Shown: piece by piece, positions 49,863 through 58,237 of the stretch
How positions within the stretch are numbered: the first letter of the stretch is position 1
Layout: every line of letters begins with the position of its first letter
DNA from: G965229615 sp965229615
Lineage (GTDB): Bacteria; Pseudomonadota; Alphaproteobacteria; Rickettsiales; Midichloriaceae
Assembly: GCA_965229615.1 (NCBI GenBank)
Contig: OZ245890.1
Location: forward strand, 434,001 to 498,000
Direction of reading: 5' to 3'
Length of the DNA: 64,000 bases
Translations under genes and position numbers: made by a program
Notes under the pieces: model-generated
What the model saw: only the letters and a program-made list of their open reading frames with translations
The model's database searches: none
Told to the model about the DNA's origin: nothing

Positions 49863-50168
49863 TTATCGCATCGCATCAGTATGACAATCTTTTACTAAAA
49901 CAAGATCATTTTTTACTAAATCCATAAACTCACTAGAGAGCTCATTGCAATGCTTCAGATCAACCTTCACTGTAAGATCTGATTCTTCAAATTGCTCTTT
50001 TAAAGCATTCATATCAATATCACCTACTATATATAGATCTATATCAGAAAATCTTGTGTGATTACCCTTCACACGTGAGCCAAATGCATAGACTCTACAG
50101 TTGTATTCTAATAGAATGTCTATGAATATTGCCCAATCCTCATCATTGAGGAACAAGTGATTGTTCAT
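49863..50168 (-). CDS. mntA: MNT-domain nucleotidyltransferase (MntA-like antitoxin)
   Basis: The 101-residue protein carries the minimal nucleotidyltransferase motif GSX10DXD intact: GSR at 30 and SDID at 41-44, then VDLKHC with a third acidic residue near 71. In MntA/HepT modules this enzyme inactivates the partner toxin by adding AMP to a tyrosine. The start overlaps the end of the partner gene by 26 bp, which is typical. Whether it works as a toxin-antitoxin pair here is inferred from motif and pairing. Confidence 0.85.
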   Translation of the reverse strand: MNNHLFLNDEDWAIFIDILLEYNCRVYAFGSRVKGNHTRFSDIDLYIVGDIDMNALKEQFEESDLTVKVDLKHCNELSSEFMDLVKNDLVLVKDCHTDAMR

Positions 50169-50538
50169 TTTTGATATATTGAATCAATTCTGATAGTGCA
50201 ACAGAAAAATCTTCAAAAACACTTATTATTTCTTGCATCACACTCTCATCATATGTGTGCACAGTTATATTTCTTTTCTCAATGAAAGAAAACCACATTT
50301 TAGGGTCAGATATCATACCAACTGATGCTGCTTCTCTAAAGCAATCACGTGGTGACCGAGCGTCTATGCCTTTTTTCTGTAGAATCCTCTTCATAGTTTT
50401 CCATGCAAGTTCATATGAAAATTCAAAAGCCTGAATTGCCCCAGCCTTTTCCTGATCTGTATTTAAATTTTTTCTGAACCTTTCAAAGGCATTTACAGCT
50501 TTAATGAAGGGTTTTATGTCTATATCATATAGAATCAT
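50143..50538 (-). CDS. hepT: HEPN-domain protein (HepT-like toxin, HI0074 type)
   Basis: A 131-residue helical protein of the HI0074/HepT type. The HEPN motif RX4HXY is intact as RNITVHTY at residues 89-96; in toxins this is the RNase active site and the tyrosine is the AMP acceptor. Helices around 10-55 and 95-120 fit the HEPN fold. The gene precedes and overlaps the MNT gene. Intact motifs on both partners suggest a functional pair rather than decay. Confidence 0.88.
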   Translation of the reverse strand: MILYDIDIKPFIKAVNAFERFRKNLNTDQEKAGAIQAFEFSYELAWKTMKRILQKKGIDARSPRDCFREAASVGMISDPKMWFSFIEKRNITVHTYDESVMQEIISVFEDFSVALSELIQYIKNEQSLVPQ

Positions 50539-50770
50539 AGTGATTGCAATGTCTGCATTTTATATCATATTCTTGCAAATATAATGATTTAGGCTAGAAT
50601 AGCAAACCATACTACACATTTAATATGGTTTTATTTTCAGATGCAATGGTGTGAAAGTAATTCTATGATACGGAAATTCATAATATCATAATTACACTTC
50701 TTACCATAATTGAACTTCATAATAGCGTAAAGTTTTGTCTACCTATTGACATCATGATCAAAAAAAATAG

Positions 50771-52378
50771 TCAAGTAATCCATTTAGGATCTAAATCATC
50801 GAGATTTCCTCTTGATAAATAAGCTTCACCTTTATGAGATAATGCTAGTACATGTGTTGCTGCAGCATTAATAAAACTCCTATTGTGACTTATAAACATG
50901 ATTGTACCTTCATAGCTAGACAATGCTTCACTGAGAATCTCAATGCTAAGAATATCAAGGTGGTTTGTAGGTTCATCCAGCAGTAAAAAGTTTGCATCTT
51001 GCACCAATAAACATGCTAGGCTCAGTCTACTTTTCTCTCCACCAGATAACACATGCACAGGCTTATATACATCATTACCTTTAAATAAAAATGATCCAAG
51101 CAGTGTGCGTGCTCCAGTTTCAGAGATGCAAGAATTAGCACATTTCAGGTTATCTAGAGCTGTACCATGAGTATCAAGGTATTCCAATTGATCTTGAGCA
51201 TAGTAGGCTATTTTCACATTATGTCCCATCTTCATATCGCCTGCAAGGAATTGAACTCTTCCTATAATGCTTTTCATCAGAGTTGATTTACCTAATCCAT
51301 TTGCACCAACAACAGCGATTTTCTGTCCTCTTAAGATACGCAGTGATACTGGTTTTTTTAAGAGTGGCTTCTCATTGTAACCTATGGAACACTCATGTAA
51401 ATGCAGTACATCCTTCCCACTTTTTTGAGTGAGTGGGATTTTTATATTGATTTCCATATCAGCTCTCTCAACTTCAATTGTTGACATTTCGTTTTGGAGT
51501 TTTGCAATCGTTTTCATTCTACTTCTAGCTTGAGCTGCCTTTGTTGCCTTTGCTCCAAACTTATCAACAAATTTTTGTGCTCTATTTATTTGTCTTTCCA
51601 TATTTTTTTTCTCTGCTATTTTTCCAGCTTCTCTTATCTCATATTGCTCTAGAAAATCATCATAATTGCCTTGATATTCCGTCAAGCTACCATTTTTAAG
51701 GTGTAAAATCGTCTTTGGCAACCTATTGAGCAATTCATGGTCGTGTGATACAAATAGTACTGTGCCACGAAATCTTTTAAGGTATGTTTCTAACCATGTG
51801 ATTGTTGGCAGATCAAGGTGATTTGTTGGCTCATCTAGAATAAGAAAATCAGGTGCTTTGATAAGTAGTTTTGCAAGTTCTAATCTCATTCTCCAACCAC
51901 CTGAAAGGGTTTGTGGATGTTGTGTTAGTGATGCTTCAGAAAAACCCAATCCAAATAATACTTTTGATGCGTTGTGTTCAAAAGAGTATCCATCCTTGCT
52001 GCGATATAGATCTTCTAAATGCTCAAACTTTTCATATGTCTCACTTGTGCTATTATTTTCAAGTTCTATTCCAATTTTCTCTAAATCCAATTGAATTTGA
52101 TATAATTCTTCATTGCCCGACATACATTCAACTAAAATTGTATCTTTTGGATCAGGATTCGGCTCCTGTGGTAAATATCCTATCACTATAGATTTTGGTT
52201 TGCTTACTGAGCCCGCATCAGGTTCCTCGAGTCCACACAGTATATTAAGTAGAGTTGTTTTTCCTGCACCATTTACTCCAACAAGCGCAATTAAACCATT
52301 TGATGAGAAGTTATAGTTGATGTTTTTTAATATATATTTTCCACCGAAGCTCTTTGAGAGACCATTGATACACAACAT
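50771..52378 (-). CDS. ABC-F family ATPase (YheS/Uup-like)
   Basis: ABC-F proteins act on the ribosome and have no membrane part. The 535 residues contain two ABC modules: Walker A GVNGAGKTT (about 35) and GANGLGKST (about 355), signature LSGGWRMRLELAKLL and LSGGEKSRLSLACLL, and Walker B FLILDEPTNHLD and FLLLDEPTNHLD. Between them lies the P-site tRNA interaction motif with KFVDKFGAKATKAAQARSR. The linker matches YheS more than EttA. Its role in translation is inferred from the family. Confidence 0.93.
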   Translation of the reverse strand: MLCINGLSKSFGGKYILKNINYNFSSNGLIALVGVNGAGKTTLLNILCGLEEPDAGSVSKPKSIVIGYLPQEPNPDPKDTILVECMSGNEELYQIQLDLEKIGIELENNSTSETYEKFEHLEDLYRSKDGYSFEHNASKVLFGLGFSEASLTQHPQTLSGGWRMRLELAKLLIKAPDFLILDEPTNHLDLPTITWLETYLKRFRGTVLFVSHDHELLNRLPKTILHLKNGSLTEYQGNYDDFLEQYEIREAGKIAEKKNMERQINRAQKFVDKFGAKATKAAQARSRMKTIAKLQNEMSTIEVERADMEINIKIPLTQKSGKDVLHLHECSIGYNEKPLLKKPVSLRILRGQKIAVVGANGLGKSTLMKSIIGRVQFLAGDMKMGHNVKIAYYAQDQLEYLDTHGTALDNLKCANSCISETGARTLLGSFLFKGNDVYKPVHVLSGGEKSRLSLACLLVQDANFLLLDEPTNHLDILSIEILSEALSSYEGTIMFISHNRSFINAAATHVLALSHKGEAYLSRGNLDDLDPKWIT

Positions 52379-52625
52379 TTTAATTAAAGATTTTATTTAT
52401 TCTTGCTCATACATATATGCACAGATACTCGCAATTGTTGTAACATTAATAGCATTATCATTCAATAGTATCAACACCATATCAAACTTGGGATATGTGT
52501 TAGCCTAACAATAAAATCTCAACCAGTTTACAAAGATGTACATGTCATGTTAAACATTATATTTGTTATGATATATGCACTACTATCATATATGAAAGAC
52601 TTTAAATAAAAATCATCATGTTACT

Positions 52626-53177
52626 ATGTCTGCAATAATATTGAACAATAAACATGTAGCCAGGGAAACAGCATATGTGTTAATGGGTGTTGCTTTACTG
52701 TTTGCATCCTCACAATTATCAATCCCACTAGAGCCAGTACCAATAGTACTTGCAACTGTTGGTGTGATGCTAATAGCAATAACCTATAATATGTTCCGTG
52801 GAATGACCACTATTATTACATATGTTGCTATGGGAGCAATAGGAGCACCCTTCTTTGCAAACTATAGTGGTGGAATGCATGTATTATATGGTCCAACTGG
52901 GGGATATATCATTGGTTATATATTGTGTGTGTATGTAATGAATAAACTCAAAAGCATATTAGATCAAAAAACAAATATTGGAATTCTGTTAAATTGTTTG
53001 TGTGGTACAGTTGCTTTTTATGTGTGTGGTGTACCATGGTTAGCAACGCACATTGGAATCAAAATGGCGATCGTATCAGGATTTTTACCATTCATCATTC
53101 CAGGTCTTATTAAGGCAGTAATGCTTGTGTTTATTCTACGTTGTGTCGGATATGTTCAAATCATGTTGAAAACATAA
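52626..53177 (+). CDS. bioY: Biotin transporter BioY
   Basis: The substrate-binding membrane component of biotin uptake. The 183 residues have about six helices with the BioY signatures PLEPVPIVLATVGVML, GAIGAPFFANYSGG and GPTGGYIIGYI. BioY can work alone or with an ECF energising module; the ATPase and EcfT genes are not here. Obligate intracellular Rickettsiales that cannot make biotin use BioY to draw it from the host. A DUF1284 gene follows by six bases. Confidence 0.93.
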   Translation: MSAIILNNKHVARETAYVLMGVALLFASSQLSIPLEPVPIVLATVGVMLIAITYNMFRGMTTIITYVAMGAIGAPFFANYSGGMHVLYGPTGGYIIGYILCVYVMNKLKSILDQKTNIGILLNCLCGTVAFYVCGVPWLATHIGIKMAIVSGFLPFIIPGLIKAVMLVFILRCVGYVQIMLKT

Positions 53178-53183
53178 CATGCA

Positions 53184-53585
53184 ATGCTTCAATTTCGCCC
53201 ACATCATTTTATGTGCACGTTGAGTTTTAATGGATTTGGATATGACAAAAGGTTTGTGGAAAACTACTGGCAGATTGTCAAACAACTTGCTAGAAATCCA
53301 CAAACGACAATTGCTGTCACATGTGGGAGTGATGCCATATGTTTAAAATGCCCTAATCTACAAAGATCCACATTGTGCAAATACCAATCTAAAGTTGAGC
53401 ACATAGATCGTTTGCATATGGAGGCATTACATTTAAATGATGGGGACATCCTAAAATGGAATGAGGCTAAAACCATAATAAAAACTCATATCTCAATAGA
53501 AAGATTTCATATTATTTGTGCATCCTGTGAATGGAAAAGGTTTGGTATCTGCGAAAACGCTCTACATGAGCTAATTGATATGTGA
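53184..53585 (+). CDS. DUF1284 protein next to bioY
   Basis: The 133-residue protein begins with the family signature FRPHHFMCTLSFNGFGY. It holds eight cysteines (for example MC, TCGSDAICLKC, LCKYQ, ICASC, GICEN), which suggests an Fe-S or zinc centre. The function of DUF1284 is not known. It starts six bases after the bioY stop, which makes co-transcription and perhaps a link to biotin use likely. No membrane helix is seen. Confidence 0.85.
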   Translation: MLQFRPHHFMCTLSFNGFGYDKRFVENYWQIVKQLARNPQTTIAVTCGSDAICLKCPNLQRSTLCKYQSKVEHIDRLHMEALHLNDGDILKWNEAKTIIKTHISIERFHIICASCEWKRFGICENALHELIDM

Positions 53586-53716
53586 ATGAAACTATGGTAT
53601 GATCACTGGCTGTATGTTCTAAATCAATACCTAGCATGATGATAGCATCATTCATTAGTCAGTACTGATAATTCCTGCTAATTTTCAGTAAAAACACTTA
53701 AACGACCATTAAAGTC

Positions 53717-54970
53717 ATGCATTCTAGAAGAAAACTAATGCCATTTTTCATGTGGCTCTTTCCAATATTGTTTTTTGCATATCAATTTATATTGCGTTTA
53801 TGGCCAAGTCTTATGATGCATAACATCATGCAACAATTTTCTATTGACGCAACTGTGTTTGGAGTGTTGGCATCTGTGTATTATTATGGATATGCTGGCA
53901 TGCAGATTCCAATTGCTATTTTACTGGATCGTTTTAGTGCTCGTCATGTGATTTTTACTTGTGCTGTTGTATGTGGATTATCTATGTTACTTTTCAGTAA
54001 CACTAGCAGCTGGTATTTAGCATTGCTAAGCCGTTTTCTAATAGGTGCTGGTTCTGCGGTTGGATTCCTTGGAACATCCAAAGTCATATCTGAGTGGTTT
54101 GCTAAGGATCAGTATTCAAGAATGGTAGGATTTTCTTTCACACTTGGTCTCATTGGAGCGATATATGGAGGAAAGCCTGTGAGTGAACTTGTAGAGGGCT
54201 ATGGTGGGCAAAACGTTTCATTAGTACTTTCTCTGATATCAATTGGTATAGGTATATTAACATATCTTTTTTTACGTTCTCCTAAAAAATCAGTGAGCAA
54301 CACTTCACAGGAAAAACTCAAATTAGCTGATCTTGCAAGTATATTATCATCGCCTGCAACATGGTTGCTTGCAATTGCAAATCTCCTCATGGTTGGAGCT
54401 CTCGAAGGTTTTGCTGATGTTTGGGGTGTATCATATCTTGTGAAGGCCTACTCATTAAGTAAAAGTGATGCAGCTGGACTAATATCATTTATTTTTATTG
54501 GTATGCTATTTGGTGGACCACTTTTGGCATTATTAAGTAAAAAGCTGGGTCATTATACTGTCATCAGCCTATGTGGCATTGGTATGACTGTTGCATTTAT
54601 CCAATTATTATGCGTGTTCAATACTCAGCATAATTGGTATCTGTTAGCAGCATTATTTTTCTGCATAGGTATTATGTGTTGTTATCAAGTGATTATGTTT
54701 GCTGCTGGTGCTGATTTAGTTCTACCGCAGTTCTTAGGTGTCACAATTGCATTTTTGAATTGTATTAACATGCTTGGTGGATCGTTCTTTCATGGTTTGA
54801 TTGGATATATGATGGATTTGTTTTGGGTAGGTGATATGTCAGCTGATAGCACTAGGGAGTATACTCTCAAATCCTATGAGCATGCACTCATGATAATACC
54901 AATATGTGCTGCATTGGGTGCTAGCATTGTTTGGTTTGTTAAATGTAAATTCTCAGTTAGATCAAAATAA
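53717..54970 (+). CDS. Major facilitator superfamily transporter
   Basis: A 417-residue membrane protein with about 12 helices and a cytoplasmic middle loop (RSPKKSVSNTSQEKLKL near residue 190-206). The MFS motif between helices 2 and 3 is recognisable as LLDRFSARHV. The N-terminal half includes FILRLWPSLMMHNIMQQFSI. The substrate cannot be read; similar rickettsial transporters take up host metabolites. It is 130 bp after the DUF1284 gene and convergent with the O-methyltransferase gene, seven bases away. Confidence 0.88.
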   Translation: MHSRRKLMPFFMWLFPILFFAYQFILRLWPSLMMHNIMQQFSIDATVFGVLASVYYYGYAGMQIPIAILLDRFSARHVIFTCAVVCGLSMLLFSNTSSWYLALLSRFLIGAGSAVGFLGTSKVISEWFAKDQYSRMVGFSFTLGLIGAIYGGKPVSELVEGYGGQNVSLVLSLISIGIGILTYLFLRSPKKSVSNTSQEKLKLADLASILSSPATWLLAIANLLMVGALEGFADVWGVSYLVKAYSLSKSDAAGLISFIFIGMLFGGPLLALLSKKLGHYTVISLCGIGMTVAFIQLLCVFNTQHNWYLLAALFFCIGIMCCYQVIMFAAGADLVLPQFLGVTIAFLNCINMLGGSFFHGLIGYMMDLFWVGDMSADSTREYTLKSYEHALMIIPICAALGASIVWFVKCKFSVRSK

Positions 54971-54977
54971 GTACTTA

Positions 54978-55703
54978 TTATTTTTTCATTGCTATTGTTA
55001 AACCTTCTGAGGTTGGTAACATGATAGAGATTAATTCTCTATCAAGTGCTATTACAGCATTAAAGCCATGTATTGATTGCCATATCTGTGCAAGTTTTTT
55101 ATCCTTTATCTCATCAGTAGTGCTATATTCATATACTGTATCGAATAACAGTGTATTGTCAGCAATAATTATCCCACCTGGTCTCAAACACTTTTTAACA
55201 TATGGTAAATAGTCAATGTAATCAGACTTTTTAGCATCTATAAATATTGCATCGAATAATGTCTTTGGGCCATAGTAGTTTAATGTCATATCTAACGGCT
55301 GCACTATGTCATCTCCTGCATAATATTTTAATATATGAATTGCATCACTATTAATAATATGCACTACCTCATCTAGCTTCGCATTGGTGATATTTTTCCT
55401 TGCAATTTCATAGTGTGCTAGAGACTTCTCTACAGATATCACAATAGGATTACTACCTGACAATCCGCCAGCAATCCATGCTGCCGAATATCCAACAAGA
55501 GTACCCAATTCAAGTACTTTATTAGCATTTATCATACACAAGAGAGTTTGAATGATTTTCCCTTCCATGGGACTAAGCTGCATGTGTTTTAGCTTTGCTG
55601 GGCAACTTGATGCAATATTTTGCATATGCTGTGTTTCTTGCGCATATAACTTTGTTATATATTTAACTCTTGAGTCATTTCCTCTTTCAGATCTTTTATT
55701 CAT
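54978..55703 (-). CDS. SAM-dependent O-methyltransferase (CCoAOMT-like)
   Basis: A class I methyltransferase of 241 residues. The SAM-binding strand-loop is VLELGTLVGYSAAWIAGGL; the acidic residue after strand 2 follows in VISVEKS; the metal/substrate segment is DAIFIDAKKSDYIDYLPY, followed by GGIIIADNTLLFDTV. These are the marks of the caffeoyl-CoA O-methyltransferase family, which in bacteria act on diverse catechols. The physiological substrate is unknown. Confidence 0.9.
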   Translation of the reverse strand: MNKRSERGNDSRVKYITKLYAQETQHMQNIASSCPAKLKHMQLSPMEGKIIQTLLCMINANKVLELGTLVGYSAAWIAGGLSGSNPIVISVEKSLAHYEIARKNITNAKLDEVVHIINSDAIHILKYYAGDDIVQPLDMTLNYYGPKTLFDAIFIDAKKSDYIDYLPYVKKCLRPGGIIIADNTLLFDTVYEYSTTDEIKDKKLAQIWQSIHGFNAVIALDRELISIMLPTSEGLTIAMKK

Positions 55704-55845
55704 AAAATAAAAAGGTTAATAGTTAAAACAATATATGACTTGTAGTCAATACACAATGCATAGTTGCATACTAGTTTGCCTTGACAGGTATTAATTAGCA
55801 TACTATGCTCATGTCTGTTACCTAAAATCAGTACACATTATAAAC

Positions 55846-56487
55846 ATGCAAAATCAAAACATAGAGTTTTTTAAAATTTATAATGAATGCCAAAAACATA
55901 GTAGAAAATTCTTTGATATGACACTATCCATAGTGCAGGAAAGAATCACACGCCCTACTCCTACATTACAAGATACATGTCTTAATTTATTAGCATCCTT
56001 TAAAGAGCTTGAGACAAACCTTACATCTTATAATGAACACTTTGATACAACACATGCGGAGAGCAAACGGATTATAATTGATACTATAAAACTAACTGTG
56101 CAATGTGTGGATAAGATATATAGCATAATACCTATATTAAAGAAACATGGTAGAGGCAATGTTAAGAAGCAATATATTAAAAGTTTTAATGCAATACCTA
56201 AAAAAAGTATTACTTCACTCAGTGAAACAGGTAATGCCTTCAAAGTGGAAGGAAAATATGATCTTGCTATAGAATGTTTTGAGGCTGCTATAGATATTGC
56301 GAAATTATGCAATGAAAAAAATGCTGAGGTAAGGCTTTATTCTGAGCTTGAAAAATGCAAAATAAAACAGGAAGAAGCAGTAAAGCAGGAAGAAACAAAA
56401 AATACTGTAAAAACTGAAGAGGAAAAATGCAACTGGACTGATTTTATAAAAAAAGAAGAAGATTGTGGACAAAACATAGGGCGTTGA
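55846..56487 (+). CDS. Unknown TPR-like protein, tandem paralogue 1
   Basis: The 213 residues are all helical. Near 140-160 there is a TPR-like segment, KVEGKYDLAIECFEAAIDIA, also present in the next gene. The C-terminal 45 residues are Lys/Glu-rich and end CNWTDFIKKEED, then a Gly-Arg tail, a layout repeated in the neighbour. No signal peptide. Lineage-specific proteins with a short TPR and a charged C-terminus are common among candidate type IV effectors, but that role is inferred. Confidence 0.7.
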   Translation: MQNQNIEFFKIYNECQKHSRKFFDMTLSIVQERITRPTPTLQDTCLNLLASFKELETNLTSYNEHFDTTHAESKRIIIDTIKLTVQCVDKIYSIIPILKKHGRGNVKKQYIKSFNAIPKKSITSLSETGNAFKVEGKYDLAIECFEAAIDIAKLCNEKNAEVRLYSELEKCKIKQEEAVKQEETKNTVKTEEEKCNWTDFIKKEEDCGQNIGR

Positions 56488-56549
56488 AAGACAATTCAAG
56501 CAATAATTTACTAGACTAATTAAATTAAGTAAAAAATAACCATAACTAT

Positions 56550-57038
56550 ATGCAAAACAATTTTAACTATTTTTATGATATGAATAACATTGCAGCTAGA
56601 ATCCATATAGAAAAAGGAGAATATGATCTTGGATTGCAGTGTCTCATTGATAATCTTGATTATTATAAAGAATGTCCGAGTTTACAGTATCTAGATAGAG
56701 CCATTGTTAACATGACTATGCAACTGATTGTGAAATGCAGTGATTATATTTGTAGCTCCGCACAACATGAGTTCTATGTAAGCACTCTTGCTATAATAGG
56801 AGAAAAATTTAAGACGGAAATGGACTATAGCTTGGCAATTAAATGTTTTGAAGTTGCTGAGGATATATCAACACAATGTAAGAGAAATGACATTAAGAAG
56901 TTTAGCTCTGAGATCGAGCAATGTAGGATGATGCTCCAAAAAGAGGATGTGAAACAACCTGCAGAAATCGAAGAACAAAAATATAGCTGGATGAATTTTA
57001 TGCAGGAAATAGCAAAACACTCTGGTAGAGGCATATGA
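56550..57038 (+). CDS. Unknown TPR-like protein, tandem paralogue 2
   Basis: The 162-residue neighbour of the previous gene, 62 bp downstream. It has two TPR-like segments: IHIEKGEYDLGLQCLIDNLD near 12-32 and KTEMDYSLAIKCFEVAEDI near 90-108. Its C-terminus, YSWMNFMQEIAKHSGRG, parallels the CNWTDF end of paralogue 1. The shared arrangement indicates duplication followed by strong divergence. Function unknown. Confidence 0.7.
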   Translation: MQNNFNYFYDMNNIAARIHIEKGEYDLGLQCLIDNLDYYKECPSLQYLDRAIVNMTMQLIVKCSDYICSSAQHEFYVSTLAIIGEKFKTEMDYSLAIKCFEVAEDISTQCKRNDIKKFSSEIEQCRMMLQKEDVKQPAEIEEQKYSWMNFMQEIAKHSGRGI

Positions 57039-57140
57039 TTATTTTTGCTATGTATAGTGATCGTACTTGATATTGTGTAGTAATACTGTTATACTGCTGT
57101 CAATGTGAGATCATAGATACTTAATAAATACTATATTAAT

Positions 57141-57335
57141 ATGAAAGATGATATATTCTCTTCGATAGATAATGAGAGTGTGAAATCGCTTGGCGGTGTG
57201 CCCAATAGTATGGGAAAGGACATACGAAAGCAAGTACTTATGGCGGAAAAACAGACAATTCTGCATAAAAGAAAATGGACTGATGATGGGGAAATACGTC
57301 AAAAAGTGAAAAAAGAAACCTATAATCACTTATAA
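57141..57335 (+). CDS. Small unknown ORF overlapping the acyltransferase end
   Basis: A 64-residue, charged, hydrophilic ORF (MKDDIFSSIDNESVKSLGG start; Lys-rich end). Its last ten bases overlap the stop of the convergent acyltransferase gene. No Shine-Dalgarno site is seen. Composition is plausible for a coding region, but it is short and may not be real. Confidence 0.4.
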   Translation: MKDDIFSSIDNESVKSLGGVPNSMGKDIRKQVLMAEKQTILHKRKWTDDGEIRQKVKKETYNHL

Positions 57336-58201
57336 TTCCCTTGTGGCCAGCGTTTGTGAATCCAGAACCATTGTTCTGGTGAGGTTATGATTATCATCTC
57401 CATCTCATGATGAACTCTTTTCATGATATCAGATGGTGTACCATCAAGTGGTATTTCTTTAAAGTCAACTCGATATTTGACACCATTGACTCTCATCACA
57501 CGCATCATTACAATTGGTGCGTTGTTTTGCTGTGCAAGCTTTGCAGGTAACATAACAGTCTGTGCATCTCTTTCAAAAAATGGTATGAACTCCCCATGTA
57601 TATGCCTCTGGTCAACTAACATACCAAGTGTAAGGCCGCTATGGAATAACTTGATTGCGCTTTTGATGCCACCATTATCCTTTTTGACCAATGTTATACC
57701 TTTATCAGTTCTTATCTTTCTCAGTACAAAATCCATATACTTATTTTCCAACGAACGATATACTACTGCACATTTTATGTTAAGCAGTGACAATACGTGA
57801 TTACATAACTCCCAGTTACCATAATGCCCCGATACTATTATTACTTTCTGTTTTGAATTACTAATTATGTTTTGCAGTTTACAATGTAATTCCTCAGATA
57901 ACTCAATATAATTATACATTTTTTTCTTACGCATCATATACCAGTGAGGCATCTCAGCAAAAACCCTACCAAGATGATTCCACATTTTTGATACCACTAC
58001 TTTTTTTTCAGTAACACTCATTTGTGGAAATGCTATATTTAGATTTGTCAGTGCTATACGGTTACGTTTTTTAAGACACATACCGATCATTTGAGCTATA
58101 TATCCACCAATTGCTGACGCAATATTTATTGGTAGTATTGCAAAAACCATCAACACTGCATATAGTGCTACTGCTTCACAGATATATCTGACTTTTTTCA
58201 T
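57326..58201 (-). CDS. LpxL/HtrB-family lysophospholipid acyltransferase
   Basis: The 291-residue protein matches the lipid A late-acyltransferase family. A membrane anchor lies at residues 10-30, the catalytic HX4E motif is intact in VSGHYGNWELC near residue 125, and there are RSLENKYMDFVLRKIR and GMLVDQRHIHGEFIPFF further on. These enzymes put a secondary acyl chain on Kdo2-lipid A. Lipid A genes are lost in Ehrlichia and Anaplasma but kept in Rickettsia-like lineages, which informs the placement of this organism. Acyl specificity cannot be read. Confidence 0.88.
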   Translation of the reverse strand: MKKVRYICEAVALYAVLMVFAILPINIASAIGGYIAQMIGMCLKKRNRIALTNLNIAFPQMSVTEKKVVVSKMWNHLGRVFAEMPHWYMMRKKKMYNYIELSEELHCKLQNIISNSKQKVIIVSGHYGNWELCNHVLSLLNIKCAVVYRSLENKYMDFVLRKIRTDKGITLVKKDNGGIKSAIKLFHSGLTLGMLVDQRHIHGEFIPFFERDAQTVMLPAKLAQQNNAPIVMMRVMRVNGVKYRVDFKEIPLDGTPSDIMKRVHHEMEMIIITSPEQWFWIHKRWPQGNYK

Positions 58202-58237
58202 AGGTTACATATGTCAAAACTATTAATATAAGACCAA

